Below, piece by piece: positions 1-11,966 of a stretch of 64,000 nt of DNA; positions within the stretch are counted from its first letter, which is position 1, and each line of letters opens with the position of its first letter. The notes under the pieces were generated by a model that was given only the letters and a program-made list of their open reading frames with translations, did not search any database and was not told the DNA's origin. The DNA lies in contig NW_024881282.1 of NCBI RefSeq assembly GCF_018691265.1, forward strand, positions 27,430,899-27,494,898, given 5' to 3'. A program made the translations under genes and the position numbers. This DNA comes from Tyto alba (taxonomy: Eukaryota; Chordata; Aves; Strigiformes; Tytonidae).

Positions 1-1877
1 CCAGTACTCTCAGGTCTGATACCAAACTGCTAATCTGTTTAAGACATCTATATGCTAGGGAATATTACAGATTTCATGTTCAGAATAGAATCCTCTAGTA
101 TTTTTCCCCTGATTTAGGGCAACACAGAAAGAACACAGGTAAAAGCATGTCCATTTATCTAACGAACACAGGACAGCATTATTTTTCTAGGACTGCTAAC
201 CTCCTCTGAGGTGAGTGGGTACTTTGATTAAATGATGGTCAAAGTGAGAAATTTGAATTCTCTGTTGATCCCACATGGAGTCTACTGCAGGAAGATCCTT
301 AGCAGCAGAACACCCACCACCTTTCATAAGGAGCAGCAAAGCTCTCAAGCCAGGCCAACTTCTCACCACGCACTTTGGGCTGGATCCAGAGTTGTATGAA
401 TGCTCCTCTCGTGTTTTACAACCTGGGTTAATAACCATCCCCACTACCTGGCCTTCACTAAGAAACTTGTTGGCTCTTTGGAAGCTGCTGCCTCTCTCTG
501 ACAGACATAAGAACCAGACACCTGAGCTGAAGTGACAAACATTTTAGGTAGTTATTGACAGTTTGCATAAGACTATATGTTTTGAAGAATCTTGTGTAAG
601 GAAACTGGATTGCAGAGGCAGCAGCTGGCAAACTCCCAGAAGTGCACATCCAACAGGAAGTTGCGAGTTCATGCTATTTACAGATTGTTTTGAAGTTAGC
701 ACAGCAACTTGGAGCATGTGCATGTGGATGCATGTTTTGGTTTGGTTTTCTTTTTTTTTTTGGTGCATTTTAGCCTGATTATAGCAACCATTTGTCCTGG
801 ATCTACCGACCTCTGTGCTTATTTAACCCTTATGCTGTAATACCACAGCCTGCTCTGCACAGCTGGGATTCAGCTAATCTAGTTTAAGAAGGAAGGTTCC
901 TTCTCTTGGGTCTTGCTGCACAGTTAGCGAAGAGAGACAAGCACCTCTGGAGAATGCTTGTTCTCCTATAAATGAGATAACAAAATACAGCAGATGGTTC
1001 ACTCTCTGCTTCTGTCTGTTTCCAGGAAAGGAAGAGAGATGGTACAGGTTCACCTCAATAGCGGACAAATAGGTATCTCCTGTCAGTTCAGGGTATCAGA
1101 TGTAGCCACAAAAGGCTAGATGGTAAGCTATAAGACCTATAGGAGATTGGTGTCCTCCTAGAGTGGCAGTTGTAAGCCAGCTGAACTGCACTTCACATGA
1201 CTAGCTGCAATGAGGACACGAGGATCCTAGTATCTGTTTTTCCAGTCTGGTCTTAGGTGTGAATGCAGGTAGCTTAAGCTTTATGATTCTCTGAGCTAAG
1301 GAATGATGCATTTTTGGTCCTTAAAACTGGTATCAGAAAGAATCACCTAAAAAAAAATAAAAATAATCTTGTGACCATGGAAAACCAGCATGTGCTAAGC
1401 TAGGACTGGAAGAACTTAGGGACACCACCCCAGGGCTTGGCTGCTCACTGACTGTCCATGCACCAGTGGTGGGGTGGGGGCCTTTGCCTCCTAGGGAAAG
1501 GCTGCTTGCTCCTCAGGAGTTTTCAATGATATGTGGAAAGCATCTCCAGAATAATCCTGTAACTTCTATCTCAGGAAAGCCCAGTGAAAAATCTTTATCC
1601 ATCTACTGTTCCCTTCTTTACCCATTGCATAATATACCAGGTAATATTATTATCATAATATTCAGATGGTTCATCTGACATGCACAGGTATGTGAGAAGC
1701 TTTTCAGATGTGTCTACTGAGCTCAGTGCTCAGTGACCAAGCAATTGCAGAAGTTGTCATAGACTTAGGTTATGTTTGACTGGTTCATACTCTTAGACAT
1801 ATGTAAAATTCACTCAAATTTAAGGAAGCTTTCCTGTCCCACTTCAGCCCACATTCGCTGAAAAATAGCTTAGCTGT

Positions 1878-1897
1878 AAAAAAAAAAAAAAAAAAAA
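1878..1897. repeat. Poly(A) run, 20 bases
   Basis: An uninterrupted run of 20 A residues. No retrocopy-like body or flanking duplication was recognised beside it, so it is best treated as a simple repeat. Confidence 0.9.
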
Positions 1898-2390
1898 GGT
1901 AATTTTTATCCAAGGTTCTTTTCAGTTTTTGTCTCACACCAGTCTCTATCTAAATTAGAAATAAGTGGTTGTAGAAGAGCAGAAGAAGTACTTAAGGAAT
2001 TTAAACCAAAACAGAAGTTTGAAGGGAGACAAGAAAACAACGCACAACTCTAAGAAAAACCTGCTATAATGAATAATTTTATTTGTTGCTTTTGTCTGTG
2101 TTGCACAGTAAAACCCTTTAATTGTTTTGAAAACTTTATGTGCAGAGCAATTATGTCTTATTCCCAGGTATTCTCCTTTCATCAGTTTAAAATTCTGTTT
2201 GACTGAAAGCTAATACACCTATGAAGGATTCCTGCGTGGCTATCTGTTACAAAAGATTTAATTTGCTCAGCCTTCCTCAGTGTTCACTATATAAAACTAT
2301 AATAATTAATATGCATTTAGTCAGGTGAATTTGTTTTGCAACAACAAATCACAGTGGACATGAAGATGCTGGCACCATTGCTGCTGGTGT

Positions 2391-2433
2391 TAAACTAACA
2401 TTATGCTACACTACTTAAAGTAGTGTTAGTTTA
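2391..2433. repeat. Interrupted inverted repeat (hairpin-forming)
   Basis: The inner arms 2408-2416 and 2418-2426 are perfect 9-base complements around a single base. The outer arms 2391-2397 and 2427-2433 are perfect 7-base complements. A 10-base bulge lies on the left arm only (2398-2407). The whole could fold as a bulged hairpin or small cruciform. No function can be assigned. Confidence 0.7.
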
Positions 2434-4014
2434 GTAAAGTAAGGGCAAGTCTGTCTTATCTTCCTCAATGTATTCAGGGCTTCTAAAACAGATGGTTTCT
2501 GGAATTTTGTTTGTTGTCACAAAACATGGCGATGGAAGGTTGATTTATAAACAAAGTTTTTTATCTTCAACCTGCTTTCAGTAATTTAAAATACTATATT
2601 TGATAAAGTAGCCAGAATACAACCCAAGAAATACTTAAATCTTAACAGAAAATGTAACAGTAAATCTGACACTCATAAAGACATTAAGTGTCTGAATAGA
2701 ACAATTCTTCCTCTATTCTTGTCTGTTTTTTCTTGAAACAGGTTACAAAAGTTTTTCCTTCCTGATTCTATGTTGCCTTTCCATAAGACAAGCCATGGTG
2801 ACTTAGTCATCATTTTCAGAAGGAATGTAGTCCCTTTCAGCACTGATTACAAGAATCACCAGTGGCAGACAGAGATGCTACATAGCATTTTCCCTGTTGA
2901 TTTTGTCACCTCAATCCAATGAATCACATCCCAGAATAAGATGACAGATTAAACAGTGTACTGGCATGGAGACAGGTCTCAGGTGTTGAGAGGAACAGTC
3001 ATGCTCATTTTTACTTGTCATTTAAGTGAGGCAATATACACACAAAGGTGAAAGCTAATCCCTTAATAGATTTCTCTACACGTGTCCACTTGGTGGGCTC
3101 TACACTCTGGCATAACGCAAATCCACTTTCACCAAGAGTGGAGCCACATTGCTTGAGACCCAATATTTTCAACATGCATACTCAAAAAGATAAGCAAAAT
3201 CATACTAGATCTATAATGACCTTAACTGACTTAAATTTCAAATAGCAGTATTTGGCTCTAAATAAGATGAGATAAGAAGAAATGGAATTTCTTTCTGGAG
3301 CTATTTTAAGGGCAATGACTACTATATATAGAGGCAGAATAAGTGGCTGAAATTAAAAGACAGACATATTTTTGTTTTGCTGTTTCCAAATACGGTCTTA
3401 TGTATTCTGAAGTCTGAACAACAGAAGAAAAATAAGAAAAATCATAGTAGAGAACCCCATCCTTCCTCAAGCAAAATTAAGGCTTTTCAGTATAGAAGGC
3501 AACACAAAAGGAAAACCAAACTGTGCCGTCAAGAGTTTCAGCTATTTTGATATTAAAGGACAACGCCTATTTCTAAGTCTTGCCTGAAAAGGGGGTGTAC
3601 TCAGGTCTTCTGTAGGTCCAGAATTTCTGCTATTCTAAGACATTTATAATGCAGACTCACTCTGATGCCTGGCTTCTCTGACTGTACACAAAACTGTTGC
3701 TTATGTGAAGGTTAAATTATGGGAAAATCTGTATGTTTGCGTAGCTAACCTTGTTAAGCTATCTAGGTCTGGGCTTTGGAGAAAGTAATGTAAACACTGA
3801 AACGTGCTATGTCACTGCACTACAATTAAATTTGAAATTTCAATTAGATTGGATTTAAAGGTGCTGTGATGTTGCCATTTAGTTTACAGTGTAGGACTTA
3901 CAATAAACTATTTCCCATTCTGTCTATACTACATCCTAAAGAAAATGTATATGTGCACTGATTTGTATAAAAAGAAGTATTTCTTTCTCAGATAAAACCA
4001 AGGTGCAATCTCTG

Positions 4015-4038
4015 GTTTTGTTTTGTTTTGTTTTTTTT
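4015..4038. repeat. Short GTTTT simple repeat
   Basis: Three consecutive GTTTT units are followed by a GT8 tail, about 340 bases before the CpG island begins. Low-complexity sequence only. Confidence 0.85.
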
Positions 4039-4631
4039 GAGGAGTGCCCATTCTCTGGAAGGAAAAACACCGACTGGAAACTGGTCTTATTTACTTCCAT
4101 GTAAAAGGTGTTTTAGCGTTGAAAGAGCCATCTCACAAGGCACGCTTAGAGAAATATAAATTTCGGTTGTCATGCTAACAGGAAATCACTCAACTGATTC
4201 CAGTAAAATGAGAGTGCATAAACGACGTTTTCTTGTAAAAACAGGAAAATACTAGACTAACGAGGCTGCAGGTTTTGCTGATTGCAGCGAATCCCACAGT
4301 TCTGCCCCTCTGTAGAGTGTAATTTTTCTGTCAGTGTTGAAGCCTCCAGAGCATCAGCTGCTCCTTTCCAGCAGGACTACGGCTTCTGTCCGCTCCCCGC
4401 AGCACTCGGGATCTTGCAAGTGCAAACCCAGCGCACGGACGAACCCCACCAGCCACTCCACGTACTCCACGAGCCGTCCCACGGCTCCTTTCACGGAGCT
4501 CTCCTCCCATCTGCCTGCCTTTCACCGTCCTCCATGTCCCCCCCTGCACCCCCCGGGAAGCTTCCAGGCGGGACGTGAACCTTCCCAGGAGGGTCCCTGC
4601 GGGCTGCACCGCCGGGGTGCCAGGTCCCCTC

Positions 4632-4653
4632 GGGGGGGGGGGGGGGGGGGGGG
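4632..4653. repeat. Poly(G) run, 22 bases
   Basis: An uninterrupted run of 22 G inside the CpG island. Such a run can form G-quadruplexes, and its length is prone to sequencing and replication error. Confidence 0.95.
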
Positions 4654-4749
4654 CAGCGGGGACACCCCAGCTGCAGCCGCCGGTACTGGAGCGTGACCCG
4701 CCTCGCTGCACCCCGCGACGGGTCGAGGGGTACCGCGGCGCGGCTCTCT

Positions 4750-4772
4750 CCCCCCCCCCCCCCCCCCCCCCC
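4750..4772. repeat. Poly(C) run, 23 bases
   Basis: An uninterrupted run of 23 C lying 96 bases after the poly(G) run. Together the pair is an imperfect inverted repeat of homopolymers that could pair G against C. Confidence 0.95.
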
Positions 4773-5181
4773 ACTCTTGTATGCGGGGCCGAAAGCGGGG
4801 ACAGCCCTTGTGCTTGACACGCGAAGTCCCGCTGTCGCGCCGCCGGGGTGCCCTCAGACCCGCAGGCCGTGGGTGCGGGGACAGGCCGGCGAGGCTCCCA
4901 CCCGCGACCGCCGCCGCTTAATCCCTGAGCAGAGGGCAGGTGCGGAGCTCGGTCGCCTGCCCTCTCTCCCACGGCCGCTCTGCTGTCCTGCGGGTGTCAC
5001 GTTTCACCCGGCCACCGAGGGATGCCGCCGCCCGCCGCGGCGGCGAGGAAAAAAACCCACGTTTATTCCGTACAGAAGAAAGAGAGGGATCGTAATGCTC
5101 CTCTGGACTGTGACCAAGGAGGTCCACAATGTCGCTCTATGCTTGTATCGGCGCAAAAGTTACCTCAGACCATCCTAGCGA

Positions 5182-5183
<2 letters not shown>

Positions 5184-5212
<29 letters not shown>
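5184..5212. repeat. Poly(T) run, 29 bases
   Basis: An uninterrupted run of 29 T within the less GC-rich middle of the island. No retrotransposed body is recognised on either side. Confidence 0.95.
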
Positions 5213-5216
<4 letters not shown>

Positions 5217-5710
5217 GGGACAAAAAGGTAATCAAAGGTTCGGAAAGAAAATATTTCAAAGTCGACGAGAACTTACTTGGTTTAGGTGCACGCGTGGACA
5301 GCCGGCATCTTCCTCCAACAGTTGTAAGAGGTCACATTTTCCCTTGGAAGTAGTACCCTTTTACAAAGTAAATCCTTTTAAAAGGTGTTTGTTTTATTTC
5401 ACTGGCTCTTGTCCATCTCAGACACTTTTCCCCATTTTTACTTTATTTTCTTCATGTTTGCCACACGTGCAGGCATTCCCGGCTACACGCCCACGAGTTA
5501 GCGGGTGTCCATCACCTCCAGCCGGGGCGACCGCGCCTGCCGCCGGGCTCCGGTGCAACAGATGTGAGGCAGATTCTCCCCCGGCTGCTTCGTGCGGCAC
5601 CTCCTTGTTCCCTCGGGGAGCCTCATGCCGGCTGCAAAAAGTAACGGCTCCTTCCGACGAGACGGTTCCCTCCGGGGCGCAGGCTGCGCAGCATGAGGAA
5701 AGACAGCGAA

Positions 5711-5712
<2 letters not shown>

Positions 5713-5742
<30 letters not shown>
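5713..5742. repeat. Poly(A) run, 30 bases
   Basis: An uninterrupted run of 30 A flanked by GC-rich island sequence. It explains the poly-lysine and poly-phenylalanine stretches in open frames crossing it. With the T run at 5184-5212 it makes an inverted A/T homopolymer pair about 500 bases apart. Confidence 0.95.
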
Positions 5743-5746
<4 letters not shown>

Positions 5747-5841
5747 GCAGAGGGTAAAGCGCTGGGGTTTTCCGCCCTCGCCGCCGCACTCCCTCCTCGC
5801 CCGGCGGCAGGCTTTGCCCTCCGCCCGGCCCACCGCCCCCG

Positions 5842-5859
5842 CCCCCCCCCCCCCCCCCC
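5842..5859. repeat. Poly(C) run, 18 bases
   Basis: Eighteen uninterrupted C residues just after clustered CCGCCC and CCGCCCC boxes. Low-complexity sequence in the GC-richest part of the island. Confidence 0.93.
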
Positions 5860-6152
5860 AGCTCCGCGGCCGCGCCGCTCCCCCCTGCCCACCGCCCCCC
5901 TGCGCGCCGCGGCGGCACCGGCGCTGCCCGCCTGCGCCCCCCCGCGGCCGCGGCCGCGCACAGCGCCTCCACGCAGCGCTCCGCGGGACTCCGCGCACTG
6001 CCCCGGCTCGGCCTTCCCGCGGAGGGGTCTGGCTGGTCAGCGCTCACCCAGTGCCGTCCCGGGGAGAGGTGGGGAGGGGCTGGAAAGAGCCAGAAGGCGC
6101 CCACCGGGAGCTGCAGCAGGGCTCCGAGGTGAGGCGGCAGCAGGCACCGGCA

Positions 6153-6167
6153 CGGCACCGCGGACAC
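6153..6167 (+). promoter_or_regulatory. Weak RE1/NRSF-like site
   Basis: The 15 bases resemble the core of the RE1 silencer bound by REST, matching the CAGCACC-N-CGGACAG core with two mismatches; the distal GCC is not conserved. If functional it would suggest a gene repressed outside neurons. In a GC-rich island this match could easily arise by chance. Confidence 0.15.
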
Positions 6168-6736
6168 ACCAAACCACCGGCGGGCGACTCCCGGGAAAGT
6201 TTGCTGCTGCATCCCTCTGCAGCTGGGAAAGACCCAAACCGCTCCGTGCAATCGTAGTAGCGGATCTGCGAGTCCACCCCCGCCGGGGTTTCTCCAGGTG
6301 CGCTTCGAGCCCGGAGCCGAGATTAGCTTTCTCGGTATCTCGGTAGCTTTCGCCACGCTCTTTCCGCGGGCGCGGAGAGGGCTCTGGCCGGGCCGCCGAG
6401 CCGGGGCTCGGGCTGGGCCGGTTCGAGGTGCGCCCCTCTCCAGCGGGGTACGTCCCTGCCCTTGTGCTTCCCCTGCCTCGCCCGCACCGGGAGAGGGTCG
6501 GGCTGGGATAGGTCGGCCTGGAAGTTAACGAGGGACTGTGCGGGACCGAGCTGCAGCCAGGATTCACCATCGAGGAGCGGAGGGAATGAAGCTAGGCACC
6601 ATTTCCTCACTTTACTTTTCCTTTCCCTAAAAAATTATGACACAACTTCAGTGCATGAGATTAGAAATGGTAAGAAAAAGACTCAACGTGCAGAGTCAGA
6701 GATGCACGGCAAGGTAGCCAGGTCTTTTCATTTTTC

Positions 6737-6760
6737 TTTTTTTTTTTTTTTTTTTTTTTT
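6737..6760. repeat. Poly(T) run, 24 bases
   Basis: An uninterrupted run of 24 T, extended leftwards by a TTTTTC unit. It separates a short AT-rich segment (about 6590-6735) from the second GC-rich block of the island. Confidence 0.95.
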
Positions 6761-6915
6761 AGACCCGTTTGGACTCGGCCCCGTGTTGGGGTCTGGACAC
6801 GGTGCAGACACGGATCTTAGCGGGGCACCTCCCACCCTATGCTGAGCCCGCGGTGCCCCGGCGGCGGCCGCCGCCCGTGCTGCCCCTCGCCCGGGCGAGC
6901 ATCCCCCCTCCGGTC

Positions 6916-6938
6916 CCAATCCCTGCCCGCTCCGCCCC
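6916..6938. promoter_or_regulatory. CCAAT box and GC box pair
   Basis: A CCAAT motif at 6916-6920 is followed 11 bases later by CCGCCCC at 6932-6938, an Sp1-type GC box in reverse. Close pairing of these elements is typical of TATA-less promoters, but no start site can be fixed by eye. Confidence 0.3.
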
Positions 6939-7806
6939 GTCGAGAGGCTCCCTCCTGCCCGGACCCATCGGGCAGCACCCCCACCGGTCGCTGATTTTGC
7001 CCGTCTCCTTGGGTGAATAACTTCCACCTTGGGGTTCCTGCGGAGGAAGGGGAGAAAGAGGGAGGGTGTGTGAAATAAACCCAGAGAAGGAGCCGCCAGC
7101 CGCGGCCGAGCCCCAGAGGAGTGCGCAGGGGCGTGCAGGCAGCGTGGACACCAGCAGCCTCCTTGCTGACTGCCCCGCTCTGCCAGGCAGCCCGGGGCAG
7201 GGGGAGCGGCGGTGCAAACAGAGCAAAGAGCGAGAGCATCCGTCGTGCTGAGCTTCATCCGTGTCTCTGGAAGAGACTTCAGGGCACCGAGTGGGGAAGC
7301 GCAGCTGGTGAACCTGAAAATGCCTTTACAGCAAATGTTAAGTAATGGCCAGCTCTGGGTGGCAGCTTCTTGTGCAGGCACCAGACCTCCACGGGCAGCG
7401 GGGAAAAAGGAGGAGGTGATGCAGCTGCTCTGCATTAAGGGCAGCAGGAGCTGAGTGGTGAAAATGCCAGATTGGTTCTGCTTCGGGACTTTCATGGTTG
7501 CAGCATCGAGCCTCTACATCGGACTATTGTGTGAACTACTGGCATGCGTATTTTAGACGTGCCCCAAATTAGTTTAGATTTTGGCAGGAACACGGTGCCT
7601 TTGGGGAGCTGCTCAGAAAACAGCCCAGTGCCACTGGGCAGTGCACAGTATGGGCACGCCGTAACAGGTCTCTGCATGGCTCTTCCTAAGGGATGTTATT
7701 TGAACTCATAAGATCAACTCGTGGATTCACAGAGAGATCAAATGCCAAAAGCAGCCGTTTGGGGAAGCTGAGCCAGTTGTCCAAGTACGCACGCATATGT
7801 GTGCAT

Positions 7807-7826
7807 ATGTGTGTACATACACACAT
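7807..7826. repeat. Palindrome in a purine-pyrimidine-alternating tract
   Basis: Two perfect 9-base inverted arms (7807-7815 and 7818-7826) are separated by CA. They sit inside a longer TG/CA-rich alternating stretch, about 7785-7850, that could adopt Z-DNA or a cruciform. Probably a decayed microsatellite. Confidence 0.75.
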
Positions 7827-10800
7827 AGATCCATACACGCACATCCACACAAAGGCAAGGAGAGAGAATTGGGTAAATAGAGGCACCTTTGCACAAGGAC
7901 AGCCTGAGAGCCTACAATGAAGTATGGGAAAGGCTACACCATTACACTGCATTGGAATTGTTAGTGTGAGCTGATCTACCTATTACTGAGTATTTTTACC
8001 CCTTGCGCATGCTGTCAGCACCACCGAGGTTGCACTACGTTAGTACGGATTAGAAGTGTAGACTAGGCTTACTTTCAGAGGTATTTGATGCTCATTTCAC
8101 AGAGCAGAGTGCTTTTTTTTTTTTCCCATATGTTTTCTTGTTAGACCTCAACAAGCCAAGTTCTGTTTTGAGTGTAATGTTTCATTTTTCACAAGCAAAT
8201 AGCTCTATAATTAACAGCATTTAATTTGTCTTTTTACATATATCATTGTGACATTTCTTCTTTTCAGGAGTGAATGCAACATGGCACTATCAGTGTGCTT
8301 TATGCTTTCTGGCATGTTACATGTGATATCCCATTAACTGTCTCCTATGGGTCCTACCAATGCTTATAATTCCCAATTAAGCTAATGTTCAGATAAAATC
8401 TTTATGGTATTGCTTAGACGAAAATGAAGTAAATAGAATTTTATTTCTGAATCAGGACAGTGGGGTCTGCATCTTTGCCGCGTTCTGAGTGTGTGCTAGT
8501 ATGTTTTATTCCTAGCACATACCTAGCTGCCAAATGTTTCTCAGCAGTAAGTACTGTGGCAGGGAGACAGAGGTATAGGGGGAAAATTAAACATTCTGTG
8601 AAACCCATATCATATATTGAAGTTTTAGAGGTTTTACAGTAACAGCATGACTGGGCCTTCCTTTAATCTGCTCACAGTGTCACACCAAATCGGATTCCCC
8701 TTGAGATCTTCTCCATTTCTACCCCCATGTTACACCATTCTTCTCAGAACACCTACTGACACATGCCCAGGAGCTGACCATTTGCAATTCAGCTAAATCT
8801 TATATATCCAAAATACCAAGCAGACTGTGTATTTTCCCTTCTTTCTGCAGTTTGTGCAAATATTACTAGGGTGCATCTCATTTTATTTCATGAATCACTA
8901 CTAACAGAAAAACAAAGATTAAAGGAAGCTTGAAAAATAAGAGAAAGTTGGAGCATTTAGAAAATACTAATTGATTTTGCCTTCTAATATCAATGGGTAC
9001 ATGTAAAAATGTTTGCAGCAGGTGCAAATCAGTATAATTTTACCCAAATCAGTGAAGCTAAATTGGCTTACCTGGAGAGATGTTTAAAGAGGAAAGAAAA
9101 ACAATGCAGAAATTTTAACCACATCTGCTTGGTCAGTACCAGGTAAAAGGTCCCATAATATTCCTACGTCTCAACATCTTTTCTTTTGTATTAATGGCAG
9201 ATTTTCTTACTAGTAGCATGAAAGTTTAAAAGATTATGAAATTTTCACTAGGATGGAGATTTACATGCATAAGAAAGAAATTTAGAGCAATTATTTAGAA
9301 TAAACTTAGTTATTTAAAACATGAATTGTATTAATTTTTATTGATTTAGGATAATGGAGGAAGATTTCCTCAGCTTTCTACTATTTTCATGTATTTTAAA
9401 TATGCTTCTACTCATCTACAACTCATTAGCAAGGATGTAAAATGGGAAATCACACAGTACAATAGTATTGTTGAAGTTTAGAATCTTTTCTGTGTTTGTT
9501 TTGGAGACTATATTGTTACAAAGAATAAGGATTATAATTTTGTTCTCTGTATTAATCTAATTTATGAAATCTGTAACAAGTTAATTCCATTAGTTTTATT
9601 GTTACAGGCCATGCGCTTCTCCCAGCCAGAACTTTTTGCAAGTGCTAAATTATTGCCAGCCCACACCAGGCATTCCATACTATTAAGTCTTTCCTTCCAC
9701 ATAACTCAGTGTATTGCCATTTATGTACTTAAATACCGTTAGTCAAAACTCAAGTTTCCAAGACTTGAGAAAAAGAGATTCCTTTTATTGAACATTTGAA
9801 GAACATGAGGGATTTGTGAAAGAAGAGGGGGAGAAAAACAGCAGAAACCTCTAATTTTTAATGAAACATTTATTGGTGGAGAAATTGTTCTTGTGAGCAA
9901 GGGACAACGGTTGTTAGTGAAGAGAGAGACAGGAACATGGAAGGGGAAGGAGAAGTAGAGGGAGAGACATTGCTCCAGGGAAGTGAATAAATAGTTATGT
10001 TTTCCTTAAAGCCAGCAGGTGCTGACCTCAGCTATGGGACACTTAGACTCATGGTCTTCTTCTATGCCAGGTCGACTAGAATCTTGAACTGTACCTCTTT
10101 GCTTCTTTTTTAGTTTGTTTTCATTAAAAGGAAAAAAAAGAAAAAATTGACCGGGCCAAACACAAGTGAACTACTGGAAAAAATTTCCAATACCAGATTT
10201 TGGTATTTGCTTAACCTTAATTTCAGGTCATGACAAGCCAGTCCTTGTTTGACTTTCTCAAGACTTCCAAGTTATTCAGGTGATAAGATACTTAGAGTTT
10301 GTATTTTCATAGAGGGAAAGAAGTGCCTTAGTTTTATTAGCAGTTAAATTGCTATTTAATTTTATGTTTTGCAGCTTACATTAGAAGTATACAGAATTCT
10401 AGGTAGACTTTCAATTTTATTACTATTTAAATCCCATTTTTTAGTGGACAAGCGATTAAACTTCCTTTACGTTCCTACAATTGTCAGTTCTCCAGAATCC
10501 ACATCTTTTATTTTTACTGAGATGCTACAAACTCTTCCTCCTTTCTTCTCCTACCCAGAATTTTTGAGTGATTTAAGCTAATTTTTATGGCATCAGAGAG
10601 TAGAAATTGGTGTACTAAAGTTCACTGCTTTCTTTTGCAATTTTAAAATGAATAGTAGAATGACATCCTTTACATTTTTGGTGTTTTTCAAAGCCATTTA
10701 GTTTTTGTCCTCCATGATTATTTTCAGATGTCTGTCCTTTCCAGTAATCACTTACATTCTTTCAGAATACCCAGCTGTTACATTTTAGGAAAGCACAGGT

Positions 10801-11910
10801 CTAACAGATCAAACCCAGTGCTGGAGTGGGATTCAGCTCCAGACCAGAGACATCTAAATTTAGGTGTACACATTTGAACTGCTGAGTGCTTAAGATCCTC
10901 TTAAAGTCAGTGGAAATCTATTCAATATCGTCATGGGAACTTAGAGAAAAGATCAGCTTTGCATGCAGGTTTTGACTTCAGGATGAGCTAAATAGTCTCT
11001 AAGCACCAAAAGAAGGGGGAAAACACCAATGCAGGGGTGCCTCATGCCGTTTGAGGTTCCCAAGGCTATCCTAGACACCCACGGAAGGCAAACAGATAGG
11101 TTTTGTCTTGCCTTGTCTTGTCAAGGAGCTTGTCTTTTAGGTGACCTGTACCTTTCTGGGGATTAGGCCAGATATTCTCCGGAATCTCACAGGGCACTGG
11201 ACACCTATGCACAGGCACCTGAATCCACACTAGATCCCTTTTGGCTCTAATGGGAGATCAGACCCCTGTCTCACATGAAAACACCAGCATTATAGACACT
11301 CAAAATCAGATGTTTGAATCATGATCCTCTCAATTACACAGCAAAAGCATTAAGACAGCAATGGCAAAGCACAGTTTGTTGAAGGAGAGTAGAACGTAAA
11401 CCTAGGTAATGATCCCTTTCTCATTTTCTGGAAGAGTTGAAACTTTTACCTGCATTTATAAGGGTGGTAACCTAGTAAAAGACCTGAAATATTGGAAACA
11501 AATGTGATCTTTCAATTGGGAGATGAAAGAAAACAAGAGGCAGAATTCCAGGGCAACTAGCCAGACATTTTAGGTATCTCTAAGAATATGTGGAATAAAC
11601 AGAAAGAACAAGATGTCTTGCTACCCCAAACAAAGCTATAACTTAATTGGCAAGACAGAGACTTCATAGGATAAATCAAAGGATCAGAGTGTTGATATAG
11701 AAGGGTACAGGCTGTTCAGGAAAGAAAGGCTGGGAAAAGGAGAAGGCATCATTACATTACCAAGTGTTTATGATCTTCTAAAAGAGAAGGCAGATACATC
11801 AAAAGTCTTTAGGGGAAGGAAGAAAAAAAAAGGATTTCAAAAGAGAGATCTGCCTCAAATCAATCTGGGAGAAGAGGTGGTTGAACATCTTAAGCATGTT
11901 CTGAAGCATT

Positions 11911-11966
11911 AAAAAAACAAAACAAAACAAAACAAAAGCAACAACAAAGCAAACAAACAAAAACAA
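11911..11966. repeat. A-rich CAAAA-type simple repeat
   Basis: An A7 run followed by repeated CAAAA units that grade into CAACAAAG and CAAA units. Low-complexity sequence with no recognisable parent element attached. Confidence 0.85.

Larger units (their letters stand above)
1..4377. other. AT-rich noncoding flank upstream of the CpG island
   Basis: No frame here reads as a recognisable protein, and open frames are short and scattered over both strands. The stretch contains an A run at 1878-1897, an interrupted inverted repeat at 2391-2433 and a GTTTT run at 4015-4038. A good splice-acceptor-like site ends near 1024, but the downstream frames close quickly or lack a good donor. The most likely status is intergenic or intronic DNA. 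Nothing else is assignable. Confidence 0.7.
4378..7290. promoter_or_regulatory. CpG island, probable promoter region
   Basis: This is the only stretch of the window with dense CpG dinucleotides and high GC; the flanks are AT-rich and CpG-poor. It includes GC boxes, a CCAAT element near 6916, and overlapping GCGGCCGC sites at 5944-5957. There is no convincing TATA box. GC falls around 5060-5460, so it may be two islands close together. In vertebrates such islands usually mark the promoter of a housekeeping or developmental gene. Donor-like sites that could end a first exon are at 6129 and 6670 (plus strand) and near 6047 (minus strand). The transcription direction is therefore undecided. The long open frames inside it are rich in Pro, Ala, Gly and Arg, run through homopolymers and overlap on both strands, so I do not treat them as genes. 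The boundaries are by eye. Confidence 0.85.

Noticed and set aside
1003..1070. Possible mini-exon after a strong TTTCCAG acceptor
   Set aside because: Two frames hit stops before the candidate donor and the GTATCT donor is weak; no identifiable peptide.
4331..7495. Many long open frames (up to 312 codons) on both strands of the CpG island
   Set aside because: They overlap in several frames and read through homopolymers as poly-Gly, poly-Pro, poly-Phe or poly-Lys. Low stop frequency is expected in GC-rich DNA. No domain is recognisable.
8266..8340. Possible exon after TTCTTTTCAG
   Set aside because: No usable donor before stops in any frame.
11040..11260. Moderately GC-rich patch resembling a dispersed repeat
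   Set aside because: No confident match to a known family from memory and no clear ends.
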